A DNA stretch of 64,000 nt, from contig CM017558.1 in NCBI GenBank assembly GCA_007844125.1, positions 57,603,147 to 57,667,146 on the forward strand, written 5' to 3'. The DNA comes from Sinonovacula constricta (Eukaryota; Mollusca; Bivalvia; Cardiida; Solecurtidae). Shown in pieces: positions 53,401 to 64,000 of this stretch. Positions within the stretch are counted from its first letter, which is position 1. Each line of letters starts with the position of its first letter. Made by a program: the position numbers and the translations under genes. The notes under the pieces are model-generated. The model made no database searches. It was not told the DNA's origin and was given only the letters and a program-made list of their open reading frames with translations.

Positions 53401-56400
53401 TCTTATTTCTTGTGTATTTATTAACTGCATATTGAGATAAGACTACATAAAACATATGTAAGAAATTAACAGGTCAGAAAGTTCTTAACATTATACGGTT
53501 TGAAACAATATAGTCTTATTTCCAACAATAACCTTACCAGCATATTACAATTTGAAAATACGGCTGGTCCCTTTTTCTCGTTCACATATATAATGTATAT
53601 TCAAAGAATAACTTTACATGCAAGTATAAATGCAGCCATTTGAGAAGCTCGGATATTTGATATGATATTTTTGTTCTGACCAAATTTCAATCTACCCTCA
53701 AGGCACAAGACAATATTCAATTAACAGTTATTCAATTTAAGCCCTATATGTTCTATAACAAAGATATGTATTTAGATACATGAATATTATGTTTTGAACA
53801 TTGTGTGTATACATTTGAAAACAAATGATGTCAAGTTGTTGTGCACACATGATATCCTATATACTAATTAACTTTTGATTGGAAAGATCAAAGGCTTTGT
53901 TATTACTTTACCCTTTGTCCCAAAGCCAGTTTTCCATGTCCTATTAATAACACGATTGTTTTATCCAAAAGTAAGACATTAGTTCCTAACTGATTTAAAA
54001 AAATGTAGAATATTTCGAGGCAAAGGTAATCATCGAAGAAACATTCTGATGCAAGACAACTTGTCATGAAATTACCGCATTTAGGACACTTAACATTTAT
54101 GGCAGAAATTTCACTTAAGAAGCATTGTCATTTCTGTTTAGATAAACTTTCCGTTCCAAAAAATGTTTTGTTTGTTAAGCAAGGTCATTAGACATCCTGA
54201 CTTGATAACAAATGAACTAGTTTTTTCTACTTTTATCTCAAAAAAGATAGAAGTGCAGATAATCACTTTATCAGAATATGACAAACTACTCTGTCATAAT
54301 GAAAAACGCGTTACTGCACAGAAAACACATTACCTGTGGATGGACACTCAGAGATGCAGGTATATACCATATCACTCATTGACCATCACTAGATATTTGC
54401 TACGACTAGACTCAGATTAACTGAATAGCTCCCAACTTATCTGTATTATTTCATTGGCAAAAAAGGCCAATATAAAACGTGAAATATGCTTATGTGTAGA
54501 CCCGATGACCAACAATTTTTCTACTAACTGTTAAATGGTTTCATGTATTTTAATGTTATCAATTCGTTTCAAAGCTAAAAAATATGTTTAAATTGTAGAA
54601 ATGGTACCTGTTTGTTTTAACATTTTTTGCAACCTATAGTTGTTTTGTACTTTAAGAAACTAAAAGAGGAGTAAAAGGGAAAGGGTGATATTTTGCTTTC
54701 TCTAACAAAGCGTAATTTTGAATGCTTTCTCCTGTAATCTGTTTATTTTTATTAATAATTTTCTTTTATTACAACATGCAAACTGACGACCATTTCGTGA
54801 GCTAAAATTCTGCACATGAGTGTAGATCTAAAAAAACCCGAGTCGGCGAAAGCTCAGATTAACCCTTATTTCCCAATATATTATTACAACCCTATACATT
54901 GCGAGGAATCATTGTGTGCTGTACACATGCATTAAATGCATGGCAGGTAAAGAAACAGAACGACCTACCAGCTTTTTGTAATACAACAGACATGTAAAAG
55001 CCTTAAAAATAATATGTTAGAAAAAATACCTTAAGTGCACAAAACGTTCCTGTTTTATTAACGACAGTATCACCTGCACAAAAAGGTTCCTGTTTTATTA
55101 AGGACAATATCACCTGCACAAACTAATCAGAACAATTCACGAACAATAAGCGTTGTAGATTCTTCTAAGAGCACTGATCATATTCGTTTTCTTCTGACTG
55201 TTTTCGTGTTTTAGTGCACACGTGACCAATAGTTGTCTGGGATAGTTTAAAATTAGACGTACAAACAAAATATGCAAAAACTGAACAATTTTAATGAAGG
55301 ATATCATTGAAATAGTAGAAGATATCAAAGGGAAGACTGTCTCATACACGATCCTTTATTAAATTTTATGGACAATTATTAAAACAAACTTGGTCGTAAA
55401 TAAAAGGTATGTCCTCCATTATAAGCAACATTTCTATTCGCATCGTGGAGAATTCAATAGTATAGATCACAACTTACATCAATGGTCAAAAAACACCCCA
55501 TCAGTTGTGTGCCAGTATAAGGAGTTAAGTGTTAAAGGAAGTAAATACACCATGAGCTTCTTGAAGCAGATTAAGAGTTGATTTTCATAAGATGATGCGT
55601 TTTTAGTTTTATTGTTTGCAGTTGAATACTTTTCTAAGGTTTAAAATTTATTAAAATGTCAGGTCTAAGTTTTGTATTTGTTGCTGAATAGGACTTTGTT
55701 TAGTTCAAAAAGCCCATAATTAACAACATTTACATACAGAGACCTATTCATGTTATGTCGATAAATTAATCGCTATCTCTGCAACACAATACAGCGCTTA
55801 ACGTGTCAACGATCTCTAATAGAATGCTTTCATTTTGTGCGTTTAATAATAGAAATGAGACATATACTAGATTTAATTAATCGTATAGTACCTAATCTGA
55901 TAAGAAAGTGTATTTTCGATCATCATTGTGTTATCCGAAATTCTAAAATTAATTTCCAGAAGTTAGAACATTAGGGGCTTGCCGCCTTTTATCCGTTTAG
56001 ACAAGTTGCTTGACAAGCGAACAGAAACACCATTCTGGACGCATTCAATAACAGACCAGCCAGGGATTCAGTGAAACATGAATATTGGTAACCAACTGTA
56101 CGACAAGCTGTATGAACGATGCATGTCACTAATCCCGACAGACACGTCTTCGTCTAAATCAAACAAGCACTTGTCAACAAATGTCTACAGAGAATATTGA
56201 TTGTGCTTTGGAACAAAGTTTATACAACTGATTCTTTACACTAGATATGGAAATCAGACGTACACTATTATATAAAGCAAATAAGCAACGATACAGACTG
56301 GTCAATACAACATATTTATCTTATTAATTAATTAGCGTGTTAATGATTAATAACGAGTCATTATAATTAGTAAATAATTATATAATATATCTTTTGCTAA

Positions 56401-57236
56401 AAAGAATAGTTTGACTTCTCCTTAAACATTTGCCCTTCCTTATGAACACTTATGACAAAAAGACCATATGTGGCATCACGAAATCACATAATGAAACATG
56501 AGCAAAAATATGTAAATGCTTTTAAATTGTCTAAATATTTACCATTATTCATGAATCTCAATTAATGATAGAGTGGCACTAACGTAATTAACACCAAAAT
56601 CTAAAATGTAATGACAATCCAAATTAACATCCTAAAGTTTACGCTTCCTGGAGACTGAGATCATAAACTTACTTACAGAAGAGTTCCATTTAAAAATGTA
56701 AAAATAAGAAAAAAATAATCATTTAAACATGTGTATAAGAACATTCACACATGAACTTACTTTTAATTTGCTATTTTGTATCTCTGTAATCGTTTAACAA
56801 TTTTATGAACCGTTCCTAGGCGGTGTGTTCATGCATAACAATGCTAGATGGATGCACAGTGGTTGTTGTTTTTATGTTGTATCTACAGAATACTTTGATA
56901 AACCATCGCAAAAACGTAGAAATTTAAATAAAAAATCTATATGCTTAACCTCGACTTTGTCATGTTCTATCTATAACTGGAATCAAATAAAGGCATCAAG
57001 GAATGATTACCAAACTGACTCTTAATCGAAATATTGGCAAATTTCCTTTTAGTCTGACAACTCTGAACATAAAGGTCTATACTTAAAATAATGCACTAAA
57101 CGATCATAGCTTTATTTCAATAAAAAGGATTTCACTAAAGGTTCGATACATGTATCATTGGTATCATTGTTTATTAGGAGAAAAAAAAAACTATTTATTT
57201 TCTACGAAAAAAAATCCTCAATTATTAACATCATCA
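53401..57236. other. Mostly unassigned DNA
   Basis: Several short plus-strand frames (54163-54420, 55390-55581, 56825-57025) lack domains. The 40-bp duplication at 55041-55120 is listed separately. Confidence 0.45.
55041..55120 (+). repeat. Two-copy 40-bp tandem duplication
   Basis: The unit ttcctgttttattaacgaca followed by gtatcacctgcacaaaa occurs twice, with starts 40 bp apart (ttcc at 55047 and 55087). The copies differ at a few positions. A weaker relative may lie at 60265-60310. Confidence 0.85.
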
Positions 57237-57345
57237 CATTCATAAACGGCTGAAGTGTTCCAGCCGTTACATTCATAAACGGATGAATTGTTCGCATGCG
57301 TCACATTCATAAACGATAAAATTGTTCGCATGCGTCATATTCAAG
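57237..57345 (+). repeat. 33-34-bp tandem repeat, three copies and a remnant
   Basis: Units start with cattcataaacg at 57237, 57270 and 57304, and with a mutated cata at 57337. Copies two and three carry attgttcgcatgcgtca, which includes the palindrome gcatgc. The first has a diverged gtgttccagccgtta. Confidence 0.85.
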
Positions 57346-57539
57346 TACTCGAGTAAACATTACTGGCCTCAGAGTTGCCATGTGTATGTTCTAATGATTA
57401 ATATTGCAAAAAAACAATATAGGAGTTTTTCATTTCAAGTTGGACATTTTTGTATATTAAAACAACAGAAACAACTATTTTTTTCCTGTAATGAACTTTT
57501 AACATTTGAAGTGAGATATTATTAGCATTCTTTCATATG

Positions 57540-58450
57540 ATGCAGAAGTGCAGTCTTTGGCTTGTTGCCAACATAACATATATTCTCTGTAAATGCATGT
57601 GTTTACATTCCGATTAATCACCGTCGTCATGTACGACACAGATAGATGAGATACTCAACGCAGGTGTAGAATTGCATGCTAGAGTTATCGTGTAACGTTT
57701 GCAACATTTACAGTGCGGGATTGAATCGACGTTTTTATCGTTTTTTTACCTTAAAATAAGAATCTACCAAAGCAAATTTTAAATAATTTCAAGGTTTAAT
57801 GTATCAAATAACAAATTAAATTCATGTTATTAATGCCAATGGATCCTTGTTGTCTGATAATTATATTGGGAATAGTCATTGAATAAAATATTGGAATATT
57901 TTGAAAAATGTTACACATACGAAATCAGTCCCGGTTTACTCTGAGAGTTTAATTAACACTATAGGCTTTTATTGTTTTTCTCAGTTAACTTGTAAAATTA
58001 CTGCCCTCTCTTTCATTTTGGAATAAATACCGTAATCATTTTTAACAATTATTTATTTGAGTCCTTATTTCATAAATATGTCATTACTGACATCACGTAC
58101 CCATCTAAAATGTTATAACGAAGCATTTGACCCAAAGACGCATTTACCTTGAAATTGCTTTTTTATTATATCATCCAAAACAAAATCTTAAATGATAAGC
58201 GAACGTATTAGATAACAGGACAGTCCCCTTTCCTCATAATATCTTCGTTGTGAGAGGCATAAATCAACCAACTAACAGATCGAATAACTGCGTAAGATAT
58301 TCGATTTCATGGCATTTATTAATTTTATTTAGATTAACTAGAGATAACTGAGGGAATCTCGTGCATGAAGAATGGTAAAATCAGAGTCAAAATATTATTT
58401 CTAAATACATTACAGCGTCTGTTTCCGGCGTGTTATCTTGCGATGAATGT
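57540..58450 (+). repeat. Dispersed repeat family E, copy 4
   Basis: The left end (ttggcttgttgccaa, aaatgcatgtgtttacattccg, ccgtcgtcatgta) and the right end (cctcataatatcttcg, gagaggcataaatcaacc, gatttcatggcatttatt, aaatattatttctaaatac) both align with the copy at 27230-27960. The distance between the ends is somewhat longer here. No conserved open frame. Confidence 0.65.
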
Positions 58451-58814
58451 TTTGAAATGATGCATTCAGCTTTGGAGAAGCATTGTTTTGAATCGAACTA
58501 AGCCGCAAGACATTAATGTTTCGGATTGTCGATTTACGCTTTTGTGTTATATATTGCTTTATAAGACACGACTTAACAAATTAATGAAAGCAAAAATTAA
58601 AGATACATATAAAAAAACAACAGAACAATTAGCTGGTCGGAATATATAATTTAACATCTATTCAGCTTCAATTGGTATCCGCTTATATTTTATGTAATAT
58701 CTTCTACGTATTATAAAACATTTAAATAAATAAATGATGAAACTAATTTATTCGTACTATGACCAATATTTAAAATATGCAGTTCTTTTTTTTATGATAT
58801 CCTTATACCTACGT

Positions 58815-59060
58815 CGCATGACGGATCCTTGTCGCGATCACAATTAAAGAGAGGCCACACACCGTATTGTTAACGGTTTTGTAGATAGAAAACCTCAATC
58901 TCCAACGCAGTGATCTCCCCCTTTCAGTAAGGAGTTTTAAGCGAGCGTAGCGATGTCGTAAACCCTGTGCGGAGTTTGAGAAAACCTGTGGTCTCAGGAC
59001 GCCATTGACGTGATGACGTACGGTCGTCTGGCGGTAGCCAAGATTCACTGAAATTTTATG
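58815..59060. other. GC-richer island of unknown nature
   Basis: This patch has clearly more G/C and CpG (gtcgcgatcac, gcgagcgtagcgatgtcg, gatgacgtacggtcgtctgg) than its neighbours. A 91-codon minus-strand frame, rich in Arg, covers it without a true ATG or a domain that I know. A further CpG-rich piece, gattgcgcggctatcgcgcgatcac, follows near 59201-59225. Candidates are an unmethylated promoter, an old exon or a different repeat. I cannot choose. Confidence 0.35.
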
Positions 59061-59225
59061 ATACAGCATAAATAAACATGTCAAAAACGTTTTTTTTTTA
59101 ATGAACTGTTCAGATAATTGTTAAGGTATTGTTTCTGAACAATTGTTGATAATCTCGACCTAAATATCTGACGGGAAAAAAGAAAGATTTGCCAATGTTG
59201 ATTGCGCGGCTATCGCGCGATCACT

Positions 59226-61537
59226 GTTTATTTTCTACGTTTGCTGCAATTATCACTCGTTAAGGATGACGTACGGCTGCTGCATGTTTGTCGAATATCA
59301 AATATGACTTGGTTATTTTCAGCAGATTAAAAAATGCAGCAGATTTATGTTGTTTTGTTAGTGGCATGGCGATAAATTTTCAACTCACTACTTGACATGT
59401 AGTATGAACTCAATTATTGTTTCGTTTAGAAGCAACATTGTATGATATGTTTATGTATTAACTGACTTGCGCACCTAACAGTCCTTTGAGGCACTAGACA
59501 TTTTACATTTACGCATCAACAAATTCAAGTCTTACCTACCGCGCGATGATGCTAATTGGCTCGATAATATGGCGTGCACGTCTAATAGTTATAACTGAAT
59601 GTTAAATACTACCTCGAAATGTTATAATTGTTTCTTCCTGCAAAAGTTATTAGCGGTGTTTACTATTATTTATTTAAAATGTCACCGTTACGGAAAAGCA
59701 GGTAAATTACTTCTGCAACTATGTTGATGTCGTTATTACGAATTTGCTTCGCATCGCATTTTTGTCTTGCATAAACTGGAAGACTAAGTGCAATCACATG
59801 TTTGGGGTGTTTGGTGATGTTAGGTTTGAATTTCGTTTCCTAATTGTTTTTGCAGATGTAAGTATTGCAATTAAGAAGTAAACTGTTCTGCCGATAAGGT
59901 TCTTGGATTATAAGCACGCTATAATGTTTCAATAATAAGAATACAGCCAGACACACATACAAAAAAACTTGAATATTATATTAAAACTATACACCGAAAA
60001 GCAAGTTACAATCTAAATGTTACCGAAAATATTGATAAAATCACGGCCAAATTTGCAGCGAATTGATGTTCAAAAACATGTATCACAAATAACAGACCAT
60101 TTCTTAAAACAGTATTCACTATTGACTATGGGTAAAGATCAGTTTAGGTACGCAGTTTATTGTCAGTTTATGCTTTGGGACTCTTCATCAATAGCTAAAT
60201 ACAATGTAGTAAACATTTATCTTATCTAAAATATACATAATCGTACATTTGCGCACTTAATTGAAACATTAAAAAGTACAAAGCGTTTCTTTTTTAAGGA
60301 CAGAGTACTGCCATACACGAATGATATTAATGAGCAAACACATCAATGATTTACTCGAACTATGTCTAAACATATATACCATAACCAAGTTAATTAAGAA
60401 ATGAAATTCTTACATTTTTACTGAATAATCAAGTCCAAATATGACAGTGTTCTAACACTGAGTTATCACGAGACAAAAACATTGCCACAATTATTGTATG
60501 AAGTACTTCTTTACTATATTGAAAGAGCCAGCGTTTGATATTGCCATTTAGTTTCTAAATAAGAAAACTAAGAGAGTCCCCCAGATAGATTTAAGTTTAC
60601 ACAGTCCAGAGGCAATAGAGTTGAGTTCAGTTGCATAAACAGTAGACTTATTGTAGGGTCATTTTGTTTTTGAATATCATGGAGGCATGCAAGTCTAAAA
60701 CATTTGCCTTATTCGAGTATTTTTTTAAAAATTGATTATCGCTAAAGTCTTAATCGTTTCTTGGTTCATTATTTAAATTAATATCACGAAAAAGAGTTAC
60801 TGGCGGATTTCAAATATCTGCGGAATCTGTCAAGGCACATCTATTATTAAAATGCAATGCTTCTCTCACGTCTTTTCTAGAATTATCCTAAAGACGATCT
60901 GATATGCCAACAAGATCACACAAGTCAACTCTTCAGCCACACGAAATAGTGTAAAGAATTCTGCATTTTATGTAAGATATTTTTTGTTTGTATGCCGATT
61001 ATAACCTTGTAAGAACACGTGTTCGGATATTTTGCAATATTACAGCTATGTCCCTAAAACGCCAACGAAGCAAATGAAGACCATGTCAAATTTACAAATT
61101 ATTAAAGTATTTGGAACAGATTACTTATCACAAATTAACGAGTAGATAAATGCATCCAATCATTTATAAAAGTCAAGACCAAGGTAAATCACATGGCTTG
61201 TTTTGCGTAATACATACCATTTATTATATATTTCTTGGTATAAATAATATGCAGCTTTTCCTTTCTTATCGTTTTAATCATTCCAAGATAGGCGTATACA
61301 TATTACTGTCTCCAATATAGATGTGAATGTTCGGTAAAATCTAAAATATTCCTTCATCTTCGGCGAAAGAAATCCTCATGAAAAATAGGTTTCTTAGATC
61401 CACGACGGCAGAGGAGACTAGAACAACAATAATTCACACGTGAATGTAATATTTTAGCTCACTATTAAGCAAATTTATAAACCAAACACGTCTTAGAAGG
61501 AAATTGATTTAGTGATGAAAATAATCAATGAAGATAT
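59226..61537. other. No assignable gene
   Basis: AT-rich DNA. A 70-codon plus-strand frame (60017-60229, true ATG) has a possible acceptor (aaatttgcag, ending at 60057) but only a weak donor, and no known domain. Confidence 0.45.
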
Positions 61538-62851
61538 GCGCAAGCAGTTTGTTATATGGTTCCAAACCATTGTGCTTAGACGAGTGCTGATTTGTGCATT
61601 ATCAAAATATGCGCAAGCAGTTTGTTATATGGTTCAAAATCATTGTGCTTAGACGAGTGCTGATTTGTGCATTATCAAAATATGCGCAGGCAGTTTGTTA
61701 TATGGTTCCAAACCATTGTGCTTAGACGAGTGCTGATTTGTGCATTATCAAAATATGCGCAAGCAGTTTGTTGTATGGTTCCAAACCATTGTGCTTAGAC
61801 GAGTGCTGATTTGTGCATTATCAAAATATGCTCAGGCAGTTTGTTATATGGTTCCAAACAATTGTGCTTAGACGAGTGCTGATTTGTGCATTATCAAAAA
61901 ATACGCAAGCAGTTTGTTATATGGTTCCAAACCATTGTGCTTAGACGAGTGCTGATTTGTGCATTATCAAAATATGCGCAGGCAGTTTGTTATATGGCTC
62001 TAAATCATTGTGCTTAGGCGAGTGCTGATTTGTGCATTATCAAAATATGCGCAAGCAGTTTGTTATATGGTTCCAAATCATTGTGCTTAGGCGAGTGCTG
62101 ATTTGTGCATTATCAAAATATGCGCAAGCAGTTTGTTATATGGTTCCAAATCATTGTGCTTAGGCGAGTGCTGATTTGTGCATTATCAAAATATGCGCAA
62201 GCAGTTTGTTATATGGTTCCAAATCATTGTGCTTAGACAAGTGCTGATTTGTGCATTATCAAAATATGAGCAAGCAGTTTGTTATATGGTTCCAAATCAT
62301 TGTGCTTAGACAAGTGCTGATTCGTGCATTATCAAAATATGCGCAGGCAGTTTGTTATATGGTTCCAAATCATTGTGCTTAGGCGAGTGCTGATTTGTGC
62401 ATTATCAAAATATGCGCGGGCAGTTTGTTATATGGTTCCAAATCATTGTGCTTAGGCGAGTGCTGATTTGTGCATTATCAAAATATGCGCGGGCAGTTTG
62501 TTATATGGTTCCAAATCATTGTGCTTAGGCGAGTGCTGATTTGTGCATTATCAAAATATGCGCGGGCAGTTTGTTATATGGTTCCAAATCATTGTGCTTA
62601 GGCGAGTGCTGATTTGTGCATTATCAAAATATGCGCGGGCAGTTTGTTATATGGTTCCAAATCATTGTGCTTAGGCGAGTGCTGATTTGTGCATTATCAA
62701 AATATGCGCGGGCAGTTTGTTATATGGTTCCAAATCATTGTGCTTAGGCGAGTGCTGATTTGTGCATTATCAAAATATGCGCGGGCAGTTTGTTATATGG
62801 TTCCAAACAATTGGGCTTAGACGAGTGGTGATTCGTGCAGTTATCAGACAT
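61538..62851 (+). repeat. 73-bp minisatellite, 18 units in exact register
   Basis: Units begin with gcgcaagcagtttgttatat and end with gtgcattatcaaaatat. Starts fall at 61538 and every 73 bp to 62779 with no net indel, except near the very end of unit 18. Variants are ordered. Units 1-6 mostly have agacgag with aaaccat or aaacaat. Units 7-9 and 12 have aaatcat with aggcgag. Units 10-11 have agacaag. Units 13-17 are identical and carry gcgcgggcag. The outermost unit 18 is diverged, as expected at an array edge. The array itself has no coding frame. Confidence 0.98.
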
Positions 62852-63044
62852 ATCAAAATTGAAGATTAAGATTATTTAGGTAAATTATTGACCAGTTTAG
62901 TTTGATTTAATTATGTCTCAAAACAGCAATCTAATAGACAGAACTTTAAATATTCATTTAAAGATCTTGCTGATAGTGTCACTGAAGGCATTGAAGAAGC
63001 GACTCGTTGCTTATAAACAAAGTTGTAAGAATAATACTTTAACA
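62852..63044. other. Spacer, nothing seen
   Basis: AT-rich DNA between the minisatellite and a family A copy. Confidence 0.5.
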
Positions 63045-63440
63045 GGAAAATAAGAAAAGGTCCTATAATAATTACCACAGATATTTAATTCTGAACTATT
63101 TCTAGACAGAGGCCGACAATGCAAAATGTAAATGTGATAAAAACTAGAGGAGATATAACACACACAAAATCAGCAGTTACCGCCTTGGAACAGTTAGTCG
63201 GCAAAAGGATCGACTGGCTTGCTTAAACATTGTTTTGTAGCGCTCCAACGTGGCACATCCTGGAGGTTTTTCTAACAAATAAACAGTATAAATAAAAATA
63301 TCCCATCAACATGGGACAACTAACCGCAAACAACTGCATCGGGTGTTAAAACTGACAAAAGTATTATATATATACATACAAGAAAATTCTTACTTCAATC
63401 AACTATCAACTATGTATAATATGTACAGAAGCTAAAAGCC
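63045..63440 (-). repeat. Dispersed repeat family A, copy A5 (reverse)
   Basis: The only reverse-oriented copy with the complete core and distal half. It has aggaaaataagaaaaggtcc, accacagatatttaa, gcagttaccgccttggaac, agtcggcaaaaggatcgact, tgtagcgctccaac, tcctggaggtttttcta, a tatcccatc block, gcatcgggtgttaaaactga and aagcctcgg. One stem base is changed on each side (agtcgg/cgact). Similarity may run on into 63480. Confidence 0.85.
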
Positions 63441-63696
63441 TCGGGCCCCAGCATCCTTAAAGTTTCAAACGAGAGAATGGTTTGAAGATTATTTGGCCAA
63501 TGGTAGCTCAAGCGTTTTCAATCATAGATTTCACTATATTTTATCTGTAATTGATAACTATGAAGCATCGGGAAATGATATGCAATGGTTTTTAGAGAAA
63601 GACACTGGCATAATGATGATACAAAATGAAAATGACTGGGCGACAGTTACCACAATATTAATTATAATATCATGTCTATCTTTCTTTAACTAGTTA
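63436..63696 (+). CDS. Candidate 3'-terminal exon, unknown protein
   Basis: A frame opens after a stop at 63433 and runs about 85 codons to TAG at 63691-63693. It lacks an early ATG, so if real it would be an internal or last exon. Acceptor-like AG sites include ccccagcatccttaaag (ending at 63462). The peptide has a mixed, non-repetitive composition (REWFEDYLANGSSS, DNYEASGNDMQWFLEK) and ends in a hydrophobic stretch of about 15 residues (TTILIIISCLSFF), which could be a membrane segment. Its beginning overlaps the possible end of family A copy A5. I recognise no domain. Chance remains a strong alternative. Confidence 0.22.
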
Positions 63697-64000
63697 AACA
63701 TCCAGCGATATATAAGACGATGCTAATTTTTGCCTTGCCTTGATACATATAAAATCTGTTCTGACACCGTTTAGTTGCTGAGATGTGTGATCTGTGTTTA
63801 AAATCGTATTTATATAAATGATCTATATATATTTATATATAATTTTATATATATATGTGATTTTTAACTATCATTTAATCAACTCAAAGGAGTAAGAACC
63901 GAGGTGTAGTTGGGCTTATTGGAAAATTAAAAAAAAAAAAGAGAACTGCAATCGGTTACCTTTCATTTAACTATGGACATCATGGGTTTTGTCAATTACA
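63697..64000. other. AT-rich end of window
   Basis: Contains an imperfect TA-rich tract (about 63812-63858) and an A11 homopolymer near 63930. No gene seen. Confidence 0.6.

Noticed and set aside
54163..54420. 85-codon plus-strand frame with an internal CAG|GTATAT donor
   Set aside because: The acceptor is weak, the donor lies inside the frame and no domain is visible. The evidence falls short of an exon call.

Overview
This is an AT-rich eukaryotic window, dense in repeats and microsatellites, with no complete host gene that I can recognise. Long (AT)n, (CA)n and (AAT)n runs, at least seven families of short dispersed repeats, a long palindromic foldback, a 73-bp minisatellite and one nearly full-length non-LTR retrotransposon all point to intergenic or intronic DNA of an animal. 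The style of the repeats suggests a mollusc, probably a bivalve. One fragment near 12.1-12.3 kb has a motif (cagtatttcagttatctgg followed by a cacccagtcacatta block) that I recall from many bivalve sequences. That recollection was not checked here.

Layout. From 1 to 4.4 kb there is nothing I can assign. From 4.4 to 13.8 kb there is a (TA)58 microsatellite, a TG/GC compound repeat and copies of dispersed families A, C, D and G. A long foldback lies at 16.36-16.53 kb, followed at 17.0-17.1 kb by a short block with two palindromic CRE motifs and an octamer. From 20 to 25 kb there is a family D copy, a cluster of palindromes, a 21-bp tandem repeat and a family A copy. From 26.9 to 45.3 kb there are families A, B and E, long microsatellites, a TG/TA cruciform and one exon-like open frame (minus strand, about 36.9-37.2 kb). 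From 46.38 to about 51.5 kb lies the LINE, on the minus strand. Its ORF1 has a coiled coil and an RRM/CTD-type RNA-binding region. Its ORF2 has an APE-type endonuclease, reverse transcriptase and a CCHC finger, and it ends in a short ATTGA-type tail. From 51.5 to 64 kb there are family E copies, three tandem repeats including 18 in-register 73-bp units, a GC-richer patch at 58.8-59.1 kb, a reverse family A copy and a second exon-like open frame near 63.5 kb.

The only genes with recognisable function are the two retrotransposon ORFs. Both are interrupted by single-base frameshifts, most of them at homopolymers. The repeat families may matter more than any one gene: families A and B have different flanks but share a core of about 110 bp built around a CAGTCGG...CCGACTG hairpin, and several repeats carry a perfect TGACGTCA site. 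I did not find a convincing new multi-gene system. The strongest leads are the shared core, the CRE-carrying repeats, the exon-like frame at 37 kb and the question of whether the LINE copy is really broken.
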